From: a virus
DNA length: 42,219 nt
Direction: 5' to 3' (one strand)
Virus record (IMG/VR): IMGVR_UViG_3300042691_025039
Location: 1-42,219 of that record
Below the pieces are notes generated by a model. That model ran no database searches. It was not told the origin of the DNA and saw only the letters and a program-made list of their open reading frames with translations. Within the stretch, counting starts at the first letter, position 1. Every line of letters begins with the position of its first letter. Positions 1 to 8,391 of this stretch are shown one piece after another. The translations under genes and the position numbers were made by a program.

Positions 1-2084
1 ACTTAGAAGTAAATCTTAATAATATTAATAAAGTTTTTTCTGGTGAAACTATTATAGGTTTGTTTTCTTCTGCTACAGCATATGTTGATGCCGTAGTTAG
101 AAAAAGAGTAAAAGGAAGATTGATAGATGTATTATACATCTCATCTTTAAACGGTAACTTTGTTACAGGCGAATATATTAATGTTGTTAATGATGGTGTT
201 TTAGATGGTGATAGAAAAACGTTTATATCTGGTTCATTAAATTCAGTTATTGTATCTGATATTGGTGTTGGCTCTGATTATTCTATCGGTGATATTGTTG
301 ATTTAAATTCAGTTTATGGTATTAATGCTAAAGCTCGTGTTGTTTCTATTAATTCTACAGTCGGAACAGTACAATTTGAACTAATAAATGGTGGTTATGC
401 GTATACTGATAACGCTAGTATAATAGTTTCTGAGAAAGTTATATCATTATCAAATGTTGTTGTATCAAATACACAAGTTAATAATTATTTCGAAATCTTA
501 AATAACTTATACCAGCCTCAAGCTAATATAAACTTTTTAAATGCTAACGGATTTTTTACTCCAAACGATTATATCTATACTTATCATCCAAACAACGATG
601 TGATGGGTATAGGCAAAGTTATATCAACTTCAACTAATACCGCTACTAATGGTCAGATTTATGTAATTAGATATTCCGGAAACCTTCAAGCTAACGCATT
701 CTATACTACAGGAAATACTATTGGAGCAAACCAGTCAGTTGTAAATGGTTATGTAGATAAGACCGTTAGCGCAAACGTAGTAGGTATATCTTCTAACGTA
801 ACTCTATATATTGCTAATACAAATAAATCATTCGTTAAAGATACAGTAATATATCAAGTAAATGATAGTAATACTGTAACTGCAAATGGCACTGTATTAA
901 AATATACGCAGACTCTTGGTTCTAATGGTATTCTGGAAGTAGCTAATAGTTTCGGAGTATTCAGATCATCAAGAGCAATATACAGCACAAATAACTTAGT
1001 TTCAAACTTATCTTCTGTTGAACTTAGAGTTGGTGTTTTTACAGTTAATGGTACATTCACATCATTTAGTAATAATTATCTTTATTCTAATTCCGAGAAG
1101 TATGATACTACTGCAGTAGTAAAAAATATTGGTCTTGGTTCTGGCGCTTCTTTCAGCATATCTAATGATATGCTATATGAAGAATATATTGATTTAAATA
1201 GTGATTACTTATATGAATTTTCTAATACAGAATTAGATACTACATACAGTTTTGATGCTTTACCAACTGCTAACTTATCTACAATTATAGATGATGCTCT
1301 CACATATGCTAATAACCAGATTGGCAAGATAAAAGCGATTACTGGAATAAATCCTGGTTCTAACTATAGTTATCCTCCATTCGTTTTAATATATGAACCT
1401 AAGACTTATAGATATCAAAAACAAGATAAGATTTTAACTATCGCAAATAATACAGCTACGTTCTTACCGGGCGAGATAGTTACACAGAACGTTGGTTCTA
1501 ATGCTTTTGCTATAGTAAAAAGCTTCAGTAATAATGAATTAAGATTAGAAAAATTAGTTTGGAATGATATATTTACAGTTACAACTAATGCAGCTACAAG
1601 AATATTTGGCGAAACTAGTGGAGCCTATGGCAATATAACTGCCATCAACATTGATTTTACTACAGATTATCTTGGTTTTAATGCAGTAGTTGATAACAGA
1701 GTGCAAACATCCAATGGCGCTATAACAGAATTACAAGTTTTAGATTCGGGTTACGGGTTTGTTAACTCTGAAACAGTTTCTATAACTTCATCTAATAATG
1801 ATTCTTTAGCTTCAGGAATAGCCATATTGACAAGACAGGGTGAAGCTCAAGGATTCTATAGTCAAAAAGGTGGTTTCTTAAGTGATCAGAAAAAACTATT
1901 CGATGGTAACTATTATCAAGATTATTCTTATGAAATAATATCATCTGTCGTTCTTAATAAATATGAAGAAATGCTTAAACAGGTACTTCATTTATCTGGC
2001 ACCAAATACTTCTCAAGATATGAATATTCTGAAGCAGCGAATTCAAATATTAATATTTTAGATGTCAACATCACGGTAGAATAA
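1..2084 (+). CDS. Virion structural protein, baseplate-associated, 5' truncated
   Basis: The reading frame is open from the left edge (first whole codon at base 3) with no stop before the TTG at base 60, so the gene starts outside the window and at least 693 residues are present. The protein is rich in Asn, Ser, Thr, Val and Gly, with many short beta-type segments, as in phage baseplate and fibre proteins. The C-terminal part has a motif (FDGNYYQDYSYEI, then a Leu/Lys-rich helix and SGTKYFSRYEY) that I recall from the ends of large baseplate structural proteins of cyanophage-like T4 relatives. It stops in the sequence TAATG, so its last base is shared with the start of gp8. Its place before gp8 suggests the gp6/gp7 baseplate wedge region, but I cannot tell which, and the N-terminus is missing. 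Confidence 0.7.
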   Translation, partial: LEVNLNNINKVFSGETIIGLFSSATAYVDAVVRKRVKGRLIDVLYISSLNGNFVTGEYINVVNDGVLDGDRKTFISGSLNSVIVSDIGVGSDYSIGDIVDLNSVYGINAKARVVSINSTVGTVQFELINGGYAYTDNASIIVSEKVISLSNVVVSNTQVNNYFEILNNLYQPQANINFLNANGFFTPNDYIYTYHPNNDVMGIGKVISTSTNTATNGQIYVIRYSGNLQANAFYTTGNTIGANQSVVNGYVDKTVSANVVGISSNVTLYIANTNKSFVKDTVIYQVNDSNTVTANGTVLKYTQTLGSNGILEVANSFGVFRSSRAIYSTNNLVSNLSSVELRVGVFTVNGTFTSFSNNYLYSNSEKYDTTAVVKNIGLGSGASFSISNDMLYEEYIDLNSDYLYEFSNTELDTTYSFDALPTANLSTIIDDALTYANNQIGKIKAITGINPGSNYSYPPFVLIYEPKTYRYQKQDKILTIANNTATFLPGEIVTQNVGSNAFAIVKSFSNNELRLEKLVWNDIFTVTTNAATRIFGETSGAYGNITAINIDFTTDYLGFNAVVDNRVQTSNGAITELQVLDSGYGFVNSETVSITSSNNDSLASGIAILTRQGEAQGFYSQKGGFLSDQKKLFDGNYYQDYSYEIISSVVLNKYEEMLKQVLHLSGTKYFSRYEYSEAANSNINILDVNITVE

Positions 2085-4123
2085 TGACAAAGAAATTAAC
2101 AACAATACATAGTAGACATCATGTAGCTACGCAGTTTGTAGAGTCAGTCTCTGAAACTACAAATACTGCTTACTACGTATTCGTTGGTGATCAATATGAC
2201 AGACCAACTGTTAAAGATATAAATGAATCTGATCGTAATATTATAATTGATACTTATCAGAACATGATTATGGGTAAAAGAGTAACACCATCAGATATAA
2301 AGCTTGTTGTAAGAAACATACCGTATACATCAAACACAAAATATGATATGTATGATGACGAAGATGAGTTTCTAAGTACAAAAAATTTCTATGCAGTAGT
2401 TAATGCTTCTTCTTATTATCATGTTTATAAATGTTTAGATAATAATGGAAACACTTATTCTACTATTACTCCTGATATATCACACATAACAGGATCTAAT
2501 ACAGAATTATATGAAACATCTGATGGATATAGATGGAAATACATGTATTCTGTTAGCTCTGCTATGAAAACAAAATTTGCTACAGAAGATTTTTTTCCAT
2601 TAATTCCTAATACTTCTGTTACTGATAGTTCAATAGATGGATCTATCAATTTAGTTAAAGTTATTGATGGTGGCAAAAGATATGATAACTATTTAGAAGG
2701 CACGTTTAGCACTTCACAAATAAAGATCAATGGCAATTCAGTTCTTTATGAAATATCTAATTCTACAATCAATACAACTAATACTTTCTATTCAAACTGT
2801 TTAATATATCTTTCTTCTGGTGCCGGTGTTGGTCAATACAGAAAAATATTAGATTACTTCACTAATTCAAATGGCAATTACATTGTTGTTAACAGTGAAT
2901 TTTCTACTGTTCCTACAAATGGAACAGAGTGGGAAATATATCCAAGCGTAAAAATTGTAGGTTCTGGTCAGACAATAAATGCTGTAGCTAGAGCAATTGT
3001 AAATTCTAGTTCTTCTAATAGTATTCACAAAATTGAAATATTAGAACCAGGAAAGAATTATAATTTTCATCAATCTTCTATTGAAGTATCAAGTGTTGTT
3101 GCAACTTCTGAAAACTTTATTCAGGCAAATGTTAGATCGATCTACTCACCACCAGGTGGTCATGGTCATAACATAGAAAACGAACTATACACTAAAAACA
3201 TGTTAATTAGCGTTGAATTTGCTAACAGTGAAAGTAATACTATCTTAACAACCAATAAGTTCAATCAAGTAGGTCTTTTGAGAGATCCTCTATTTAATAA
3301 TGTAAATCTTGCACTTGATAACGTTGTTGGTACTTTTACACCAGAAGAAAAAATAGTTAAGATTAATCCTACCAGAATTAATATAAATGCCATTACTAAT
3401 TCTACAGCAAATATAACATGTAATTCTGCTGCTTTTGATACGCAGCTTCAGGCTGGTGATGTAATTTACATCAGAACTTCTGATGATTCGGAGCATTTCA
3501 TTCATACTGTTAACAGTATAGTGAACTCAACATTAATAACTTTAACAACAAACACAGTATTTACATCAAATAGTGTATGGATACACTTAGCAAACGTCTC
3601 ATCAAACGGTTATCTTAGCGATATAAAAACTGCTAATTCTATATTACTATCAAACGTTCAAGGAATATTCCAGACAAATGATAAGATTGTTGGTTTGGAA
3701 TCTGGAACTACCGGAACTGTAACTACAGTCTATAGAAATGATGTAGCTAAAGGGTTTAATACTTTTATACAGCTTAATAAATTCGTAGGTAATCTTGTAT
3801 CTGGAACATTTACAGAAAATGAAATAATTTATCAGGGCAACTTGACAACTGCAAATGCTACTCTTCATTCAGTAATAAATACATCTAGTAACGGAATTTT
3901 ATTGTATGTAAGTAATACTGTTGGTTCTTTCTCTTTTGGTAATGTAGGCAACGTGTCTTATACTGTAACAGGAAATGATAGTTCAGCAGTAGCTCATGTA
4001 TCAAACTCATATCCTGGTGAGTTAGTTTACGGTTCTGGTGAAATATTATATCTCAATAATATTGAAGCAGTTGAAAGAGATGAATCACAAAAAGAAGTAT
4101 TTAAAATAATTTTTGAATTTTAA
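2084..4123 (+). CDS. gp8: Baseplate wedge protein gp8 (enlarged)
   Basis: 679 residues, resembling T4 gp8, which dimerises in the baseplate wedge. Matches to the family as I know it: an N-terminal part with YVFVGDQYDRP in place of the ITFGR region, the strand VYKCLDNNG (T4 VYRCLD), the following block DGYRWKYMYSV (T4 DGYVWEYLFEI), and the C-terminus GELVYGSGEILYLNNIEAV followed by a terminal IIFEF (T4 GEMIYMENRPPI ... ILFTF). T4 gp8 has 334 residues, so about 340 extra residues lie between these blocks; they are Asn/Ser/Thr-rich and look like added beta domains. Start ATG at 2084 overlaps the upstream stop by one base, indicating translational coupling. Confidence 0.85.
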   Translation: MTKKLTTIHSRHHVATQFVESVSETTNTAYYVFVGDQYDRPTVKDINESDRNIIIDTYQNMIMGKRVTPSDIKLVVRNIPYTSNTKYDMYDDEDEFLSTKNFYAVVNASSYYHVYKCLDNNGNTYSTITPDISHITGSNTELYETSDGYRWKYMYSVSSAMKTKFATEDFFPLIPNTSVTDSSIDGSINLVKVIDGGKRYDNYLEGTFSTSQIKINGNSVLYEISNSTINTTNTFYSNCLIYLSSGAGVGQYRKILDYFTNSNGNYIVVNSEFSTVPTNGTEWEIYPSVKIVGSGQTINAVARAIVNSSSSNSIHKIEILEPGKNYNFHQSSIEVSSVVATSENFIQANVRSIYSPPGGHGHNIENELYTKNMLISVEFANSESNTILTTNKFNQVGLLRDPLFNNVNLALDNVVGTFTPEEKIVKINPTRININAITNSTANITCNSAAFDTQLQAGDVIYIRTSDDSEHFIHTVNSIVNSTLITLTTNTVFTSNSVWIHLANVSSNGYLSDIKTANSILLSNVQGIFQTNDKIVGLESGTTGTVTTVYRNDVAKGFNTFIQLNKFVGNLVSGTFTENEIIYQGNLTTANATLHSVINTSSNGILLYVSNTVGSFSFGNVGNVSYTVTGNDSSAVAHVSNSYPGELVYGSGEILYLNNIEAVERDESQKEVFKIIFEF

Positions 4124-4132
4124 GGGGTTTAG

Positions 4133-7100
4133 ATGGCTATCGAGAAAGATCTTAACGTATCTCCATACTTTGACGACTACGACGAAAAAAAGAACTTCCA
4201 TAGAGTTCTGTTTAAGCCAGGCGTAGCTGTACAGGTTAGAGAACTAAACCAACTCCAGGCTATTCTACAGAATCAAGTTGAACGTTTCGGCAATAACATC
4301 TATAAGAGAGGAACTATCATAGATGGTTGTTCTTTCTCTTTTGATGATACTGTAAGATATGTTAAGCTTCTAGATAATGACTTCTATGGTGTTCCTGTAA
4401 ATCTTAGTATTTTAAATAATTCTAGCTTCAGAGTAAAGAATGGAAACAATGTTTTATCAACTATTGTTAACGTTTCTGATGGATATGAAACAACAGATCC
4501 GGATCTAAAAACTCTTTATATTCGTTATAGAAACGCAGGCGATTCTGGTTCTGAATATTCATATGATCCTAACCAAGTATTAACTGTTTATCATAAGAAT
4601 AAAAGACTCGGCGATATTACTGTAAATAATGGTTCTCTTAATTTCTCGAACTCAGATAGCGTTATTATAACACCGCAGGTCGCTGTAAATGTTACTTCCG
4701 GCACATTTACAAATGGTCAATATATTACTGATACAACTACTGGTGCTAATGTACAAATTATCGGTGTTGATACAACTACATATTCTGCTAACAGTTGGAT
4801 TCTCCTTAAATTAAAACCGCGTGATTCTGCATTAGCAGATGTAAATGCTACATCTAATTCGTGGTCGGTTGATGTAGGAAATGAAATAACAACAAATACT
4901 GCAGTAGCTACTGTTATAACAAAGTTTGGTAATGGTGCTCTTGGCTTCATTAGAACTACAGCTGCAGGAAAAATTAGTAGTATAACTTTGACTGCAAGAG
5001 GCAGTGAATATGAACATGTTCCAACTGTTAGAGTAAGATCTATCGGCAATGAAGCGGCGCTTGGTAACTTAGATCTTGAAGCTAGAAACTTTTATACAAA
5101 GTTAGTAATAGCTGATGGAAATACTGCTGTTGGCAACAGTTATCAATTTGGTGTTAGTGAAGGTGTTATCTATCAAAAAGGTCACTTCATTAGAGTTGAA
5201 CCACAATCAATTATTGTTTCTAAATATAACAATGTACCAAATAATGTTTCTGTTGTTTTCCAAACTAATGAAGATATCATTAATTCTAATATCGATACTT
5301 CTCTATTGGATAATGCTCTTGGTACAGAAAATGAAACAGCACCGGGTGCCGACAGACTAAAACTTACGGCAAATTTAGTTGTACAAACAACAGCAAATGC
5401 CGAAGCCAATTCGGAAACTTATATATTAACTAGTTTTTCCGAAGGTTATCCATTTAGACAAAACCAGTTTACAGCTTTTAATGCTATAAATGACGAGATG
5501 GCAGAAAGAACAAAAGATCAATCAGGAAACTTTGTTCTAGATCCTTTTGCTATGACAACTAGATCACCATCTAATACTGCTTACGAAGGAAATACATTCT
5601 CAATCGTTGTTGATCCTGGCAGAGCATATATTAGTGGTTATAGAGTAACAACTAAATCTAACTTTGTATTAGACGTTCCTAAGTCTTTAGACACCGTAAC
5701 AGCAAACCTCAATATAAGTTTGAACTATGGTAACTATATTAGAGTTTCTGATGTTGCTGGTATGTTCCAATTTAATACAGGTGATATAGTTAAGTTATAT
5801 GATACTGCTAAAGATTATATTGCAAACTCAGACTTGGCTACTTCTGAATCAATAACACCTGCAGGAACAAATATAGGTCAGGCAAGAGTTAGATCACTAG
5901 TGCTTGAAAATGGTGTAGCTGGTACATCTTCTGCTGTTTATCGTCTCTATCTTTTCCAAGTTAATGTATATCCAGGATATAACTTTAAAGATGCCAGAAG
6001 CGTATATTATGATGGCACAATCAAGGGTATAGCTGACATAATCTTAGATTATGATGCTACATCAAATTCTGATATTGCTGTATCAAAAGATAGTAAAAAT
6101 GGTAAACTAGTATTTAATGCTGGTAAAACTATTAAGAACGCTAATAACGTGAGATATACTTATAGAACTATAGCATCAAACGTTGCTATGGGTGGTAACG
6201 GCACTGCAACAATTTCTTATACAAGTATTGCTGATGAGTTTTTTCCATACTCATCTTCTCTAAGCACATCTGATTTGCAATCACTATATGTAGTACCGGC
6301 TGGGCAGGGTTTCAAAGCAAACGATGCTATTACAGGCACAGTAACTGCTACAACAACATCACCTAACTTAGTTGGTTCATCTACAACATTTGTAAGTGAT
6401 CTTAGAATTGGTGATTATGTTTATGTGTATTCAAATACAGCTAGCTATGATATTAAACTAGTTAAAAATATTGTCAATAATACTCTTATAATTGTTGATT
6501 CTAATGTATCATTTGCTAACACAACAACTTATGTTAAGAGATACTATCCAAGATATATTCCAATTCCCTTCGGTACTAGAGACGGGTTAAGTGCAAATGT
6601 CGATGCAAATGGAAATATATTAACGATAAATCTTGGAAGTGCTATTGAAACACCTTCTAATAACTATACTATAGTTGGTTATAATGTTGAAAGAATAGGT
6701 GCTGCTGCAGGAACTAAGACTGCAAGTAGAAACAATTTCGTAAAGATTAGTACTGCTAATAACACTGCTAATACTATTGGTCCATGGTATCTCGGCGTAA
6801 AAGATATTATTAGATTAAGAAATGTTTATAAGTCAAACAGCAGTACTGTTAATACTAATAGCACAGATGTAACTAGCTACTTCTATATCGATCATAATCA
6901 TAATGAAGATTACATAGATAATGGTTGGCTTTATTTAAACCCTAAATTTAATTTCTCATTAGCTAATACTGACTGGTTATTGGTAGAGTTTGATAGAGCA
7001 AATACTTCAGTAAGTGGTTATTATACTTCTGTATCTTACTTAACTGCTAATGCTCAGCAAATTGCTTTAAATGATTCTAAATCATTAGCTAACTTAAACA

Positions 7101-7837
7101 ATAGCATGCACACTATGGAAGTGCCTGAATTCTTTACTAACGAAAATAAGTATTATGACTTATTAAAGTGTTTTGACTTCAGACCACATTCAAATAATAA
7201 TGCGAACTTAACTTCAAATGTTGCTTTAGCTACAATCAATCCAGAAGAATTGAATGCTAATAACTTATTTGCTAATGTAGAATATAAGTTCCCTCTACCA
7301 GATAGTAGACTTACTGCACAAGTAGAATACTATACAGGTAGAACTGACACTGTTAGAGTTAATAAAAATAATACTATAACGGTGACTGAAGGTATAAGTA
7401 ATGGTGGATTTGCAACTACCGGAAAAACAAGAGATAGCATTAAGATAGGAAATGTTAAAGTACCTCCATATCCTTCTATTCCTGAAAATCCTTCTACACA
7501 GTTACAAGAAATATTAGATAAGCAAATAGCTAGTGAAAATTTTGTTTTCAATAGAATCATTGATAGAACTATCTCTAGACAACTTGATAACACATCACAA
7601 GCAAAAGCTTATAACATGAAAGATATTGGCAGACTTGATAGAAGAGTTCAAAATCTAGAGTATACAGTAAGTCTTTCATTAGCAGAAAGTAATCTAAAAA
7701 ATAAAGTAATTCCAAGTTCTATTTCTCCTGACATTAATAGATTCAAATTTGGATTCTTTATTGACGATTTCTCTAATGATAATTTTACAGAAAAGAAAGA
7801 TCCGGAATACTCTGCAACGTTGGATATAAACAAGTAA
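4133..7837 (+). CDS. DUF4815-type baseplate/tail structural protein (N-terminal part of a split family)
   Basis: 1234 residues. The N-terminus (SPYFDDYDEKKNFHRVLFKP, then VQVRELNQLQAILQNQVERFG) is the hallmark of DUF4815 proteins, which lie near the baseplate genes in cyanophage and other marine T4-like phages. Middle part: long Asn/Thr/Val-rich beta regions. Last 100 residues: IGRLDRRVQNLEYTVSLSLAE followed by RFKFGFFIDDFSNDNF and EYSATLDINK. In relatives as I recall them this block sits in the middle of a longer protein, so the gene here appears to end early, with the remaining family regions carried by the next two genes. Ribosome site AAGGGG ten bases upstream. Role inferred: baseplate periphery or fibre attachment. 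Confidence 0.8.
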   Translation: MAIEKDLNVSPYFDDYDEKKNFHRVLFKPGVAVQVRELNQLQAILQNQVERFGNNIYKRGTIIDGCSFSFDDTVRYVKLLDNDFYGVPVNLSILNNSSFRVKNGNNVLSTIVNVSDGYETTDPDLKTLYIRYRNAGDSGSEYSYDPNQVLTVYHKNKRLGDITVNNGSLNFSNSDSVIITPQVAVNVTSGTFTNGQYITDTTTGANVQIIGVDTTTYSANSWILLKLKPRDSALADVNATSNSWSVDVGNEITTNTAVATVITKFGNGALGFIRTTAAGKISSITLTARGSEYEHVPTVRVRSIGNEAALGNLDLEARNFYTKLVIADGNTAVGNSYQFGVSEGVIYQKGHFIRVEPQSIIVSKYNNVPNNVSVVFQTNEDIINSNIDTSLLDNALGTENETAPGADRLKLTANLVVQTTANAEANSETYILTSFSEGYPFRQNQFTAFNAINDEMAERTKDQSGNFVLDPFAMTTRSPSNTAYEGNTFSIVVDPGRAYISGYRVTTKSNFVLDVPKSLDTVTANLNISLNYGNYIRVSDVAGMFQFNTGDIVKLYDTAKDYIANSDLATSESITPAGTNIGQARVRSLVLENGVAGTSSAVYRLYLFQVNVYPGYNFKDARSVYYDGTIKGIADIILDYDATSNSDIAVSKDSKNGKLVFNAGKTIKNANNVRYTYRTIASNVAMGGNGTATISYTSIADEFFPYSSSLSTSDLQSLYVVPAGQGFKANDAITGTVTATTTSPNLVGSSTTFVSDLRIGDYVYVYSNTASYDIKLVKNIVNNTLIIVDSNVSFANTTTYVKRYYPRYIPIPFGTRDGLSANVDANGNILTINLGSAIETPSNNYTIVGYNVERIGAAAGTKTASRNNFVKISTANNTANTIGPWYLGVKDIIRLRNVYKSNSSTVNTNSTDVTSYFYIDHNHNEDYIDNGWLYLNPKFNFSLANTDWLLVEFDRANTSVSGYYTSVSYLTANAQQIALNDSKSLANLNNSMHTMEVPEFFTNENKYYDLLKCFDFRPHSNNNANLTSNVALATINPEELNANNLFANVEYKFPLPDSRLTAQVEYYTGRTDTVRVNKNNTITVTEGISNGGFATTGKTRDSIKIGNVKVPPYPSIPENPSTQLQEILDKQIASENFVFNRIIDRTISRQLDNTSQAKAYNMKDIGRLDRRVQNLEYTVSLSLAESNLKNKVIPSSISPDINRFKFGFFIDDFSNDNFTEKKDPEYSATLDINK

Positions 7838-7848
7838 ATAGGAATAAG

Positions 7849-7865
7849 AATTCATGAATTTTTTT
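7849..7865 (+). terminator. Weak stem with T-run after the DUF4815 gene (possible terminator)
   Basis: The perfect palindrome AATTCATGAATT (7849-7860) is followed directly by further T residues (7 Ts in all, 7859-7865). The stem is A/T-rich and short, so it could only weakly attenuate transcription before the acidic gene at 7879. It could equally be chance in A+T-rich DNA. Confidence 0.2.
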
Positions 7866-7878
7866 AAGGTAAAAAACT

Positions 7879-8340
7879 ATGTTATATCCTCTTAGAGAAA
7901 ATCTTTATATTGCTGTAGATGGCAGCGGAGAACCGGCTTATCAAGAGTTTCAAATAGTTTCTCAGCCTATAGCAACATATGTTTATGTTCCACCGACAAC
8001 TGGAACCGGTGTTGTAACACCACCTGTAACTGGTGGTACTGGCACCGGTGTTATTGATACTGGTGGCACTGGTGTTGATTGGACAGGAACAGGCGTTGTA
8101 ACACCACCTGTAACTGGTGGTACTGGTGTTGTTGATACTGGCACCGGCGTTGGTGTAGATTATCCGGAACACGATGATGGCGATGATGATGACGACGACG
8201 ATGATGGTGTTGGATGCACTGGAGATACAGACACCGGCAACTCATGTACATCAGCTGATTCAGAAGATGATGATGCCGATGATGATGCCGATGATGATGC
8301 AGGTGACGATGATGATGGTGGTGACGATGATGGTGAATGA
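7879..8340 (+). CDS. Thr/Gly-repeat and poly-aspartate protein
   Basis: 153 residues in three parts. Residues 1-35 (MLYPLRENLYIAVDG) resemble the segment that follows the FxDxF block in DUF4815-type proteins. Residues 36-95 are repeats of Thr/Gly/Val/Pro (TGTGVV, TPPVTGG), partly coded by an exact 32-bp direct repeat. Residues 96-153 are extremely acidic: runs of Asp, with GCTGDTDTGNSC between them. It has no membrane segment. The start has AAGGT eight bases upstream. The function is not recognised; an acidic flexible linker, a cation-binding tail or a spacer between two tail proteins are possible. Lies between the DUF4815 protein and the 917-residue protein, in the same frame as the latter but separated from it by stop codons. 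Confidence 0.6.
   Translation: MLYPLRENLYIAVDGSGEPAYQEFQIVSQPIATYVYVPPTTGTGVVTPPVTGGTGTGVIDTGGTGVDWTGTGVVTPPVTGGTGVVDTGTGVGVDYPEHDDGDDDDDDDDGVGCTGDTDTGNSCTSADSEDDDADDDADDDAGDDDDGGDDDGE
8011..8126 (+). repeat. Exact 32-bp direct repeat pair inside the Thr/Gly gene
   Basis: Bases 8011-8042 and 8095-8126 are identical (beginning GTTGTAACACCACC), 84 bases apart start to start. Between and after them are degenerate ACTGG(T/C) motifs. Such repeats can change copy number by slippage or recombination. Confidence 0.9.
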
Positions 8341-8391
8341 TTATATTTTGAAGCTAAATAATAAAAGATATATTTCGGAGAAATTAAAGCA

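Noticed and set aside
854-1060. Short minus-strand open frames under the large structural genes
   Set aside because: They are shadows of long plus-strand genes in A+T-rich DNA, without ribosome sites or recognisable products.
8341-8391. Frameshift or sequencing error joining the acidic gene to the 917-residue gene
   Set aside because: Both are in the same frame, but the gap contains several stop codons and a good ribosome site lies before ATG 8392, so separate genes fit better.
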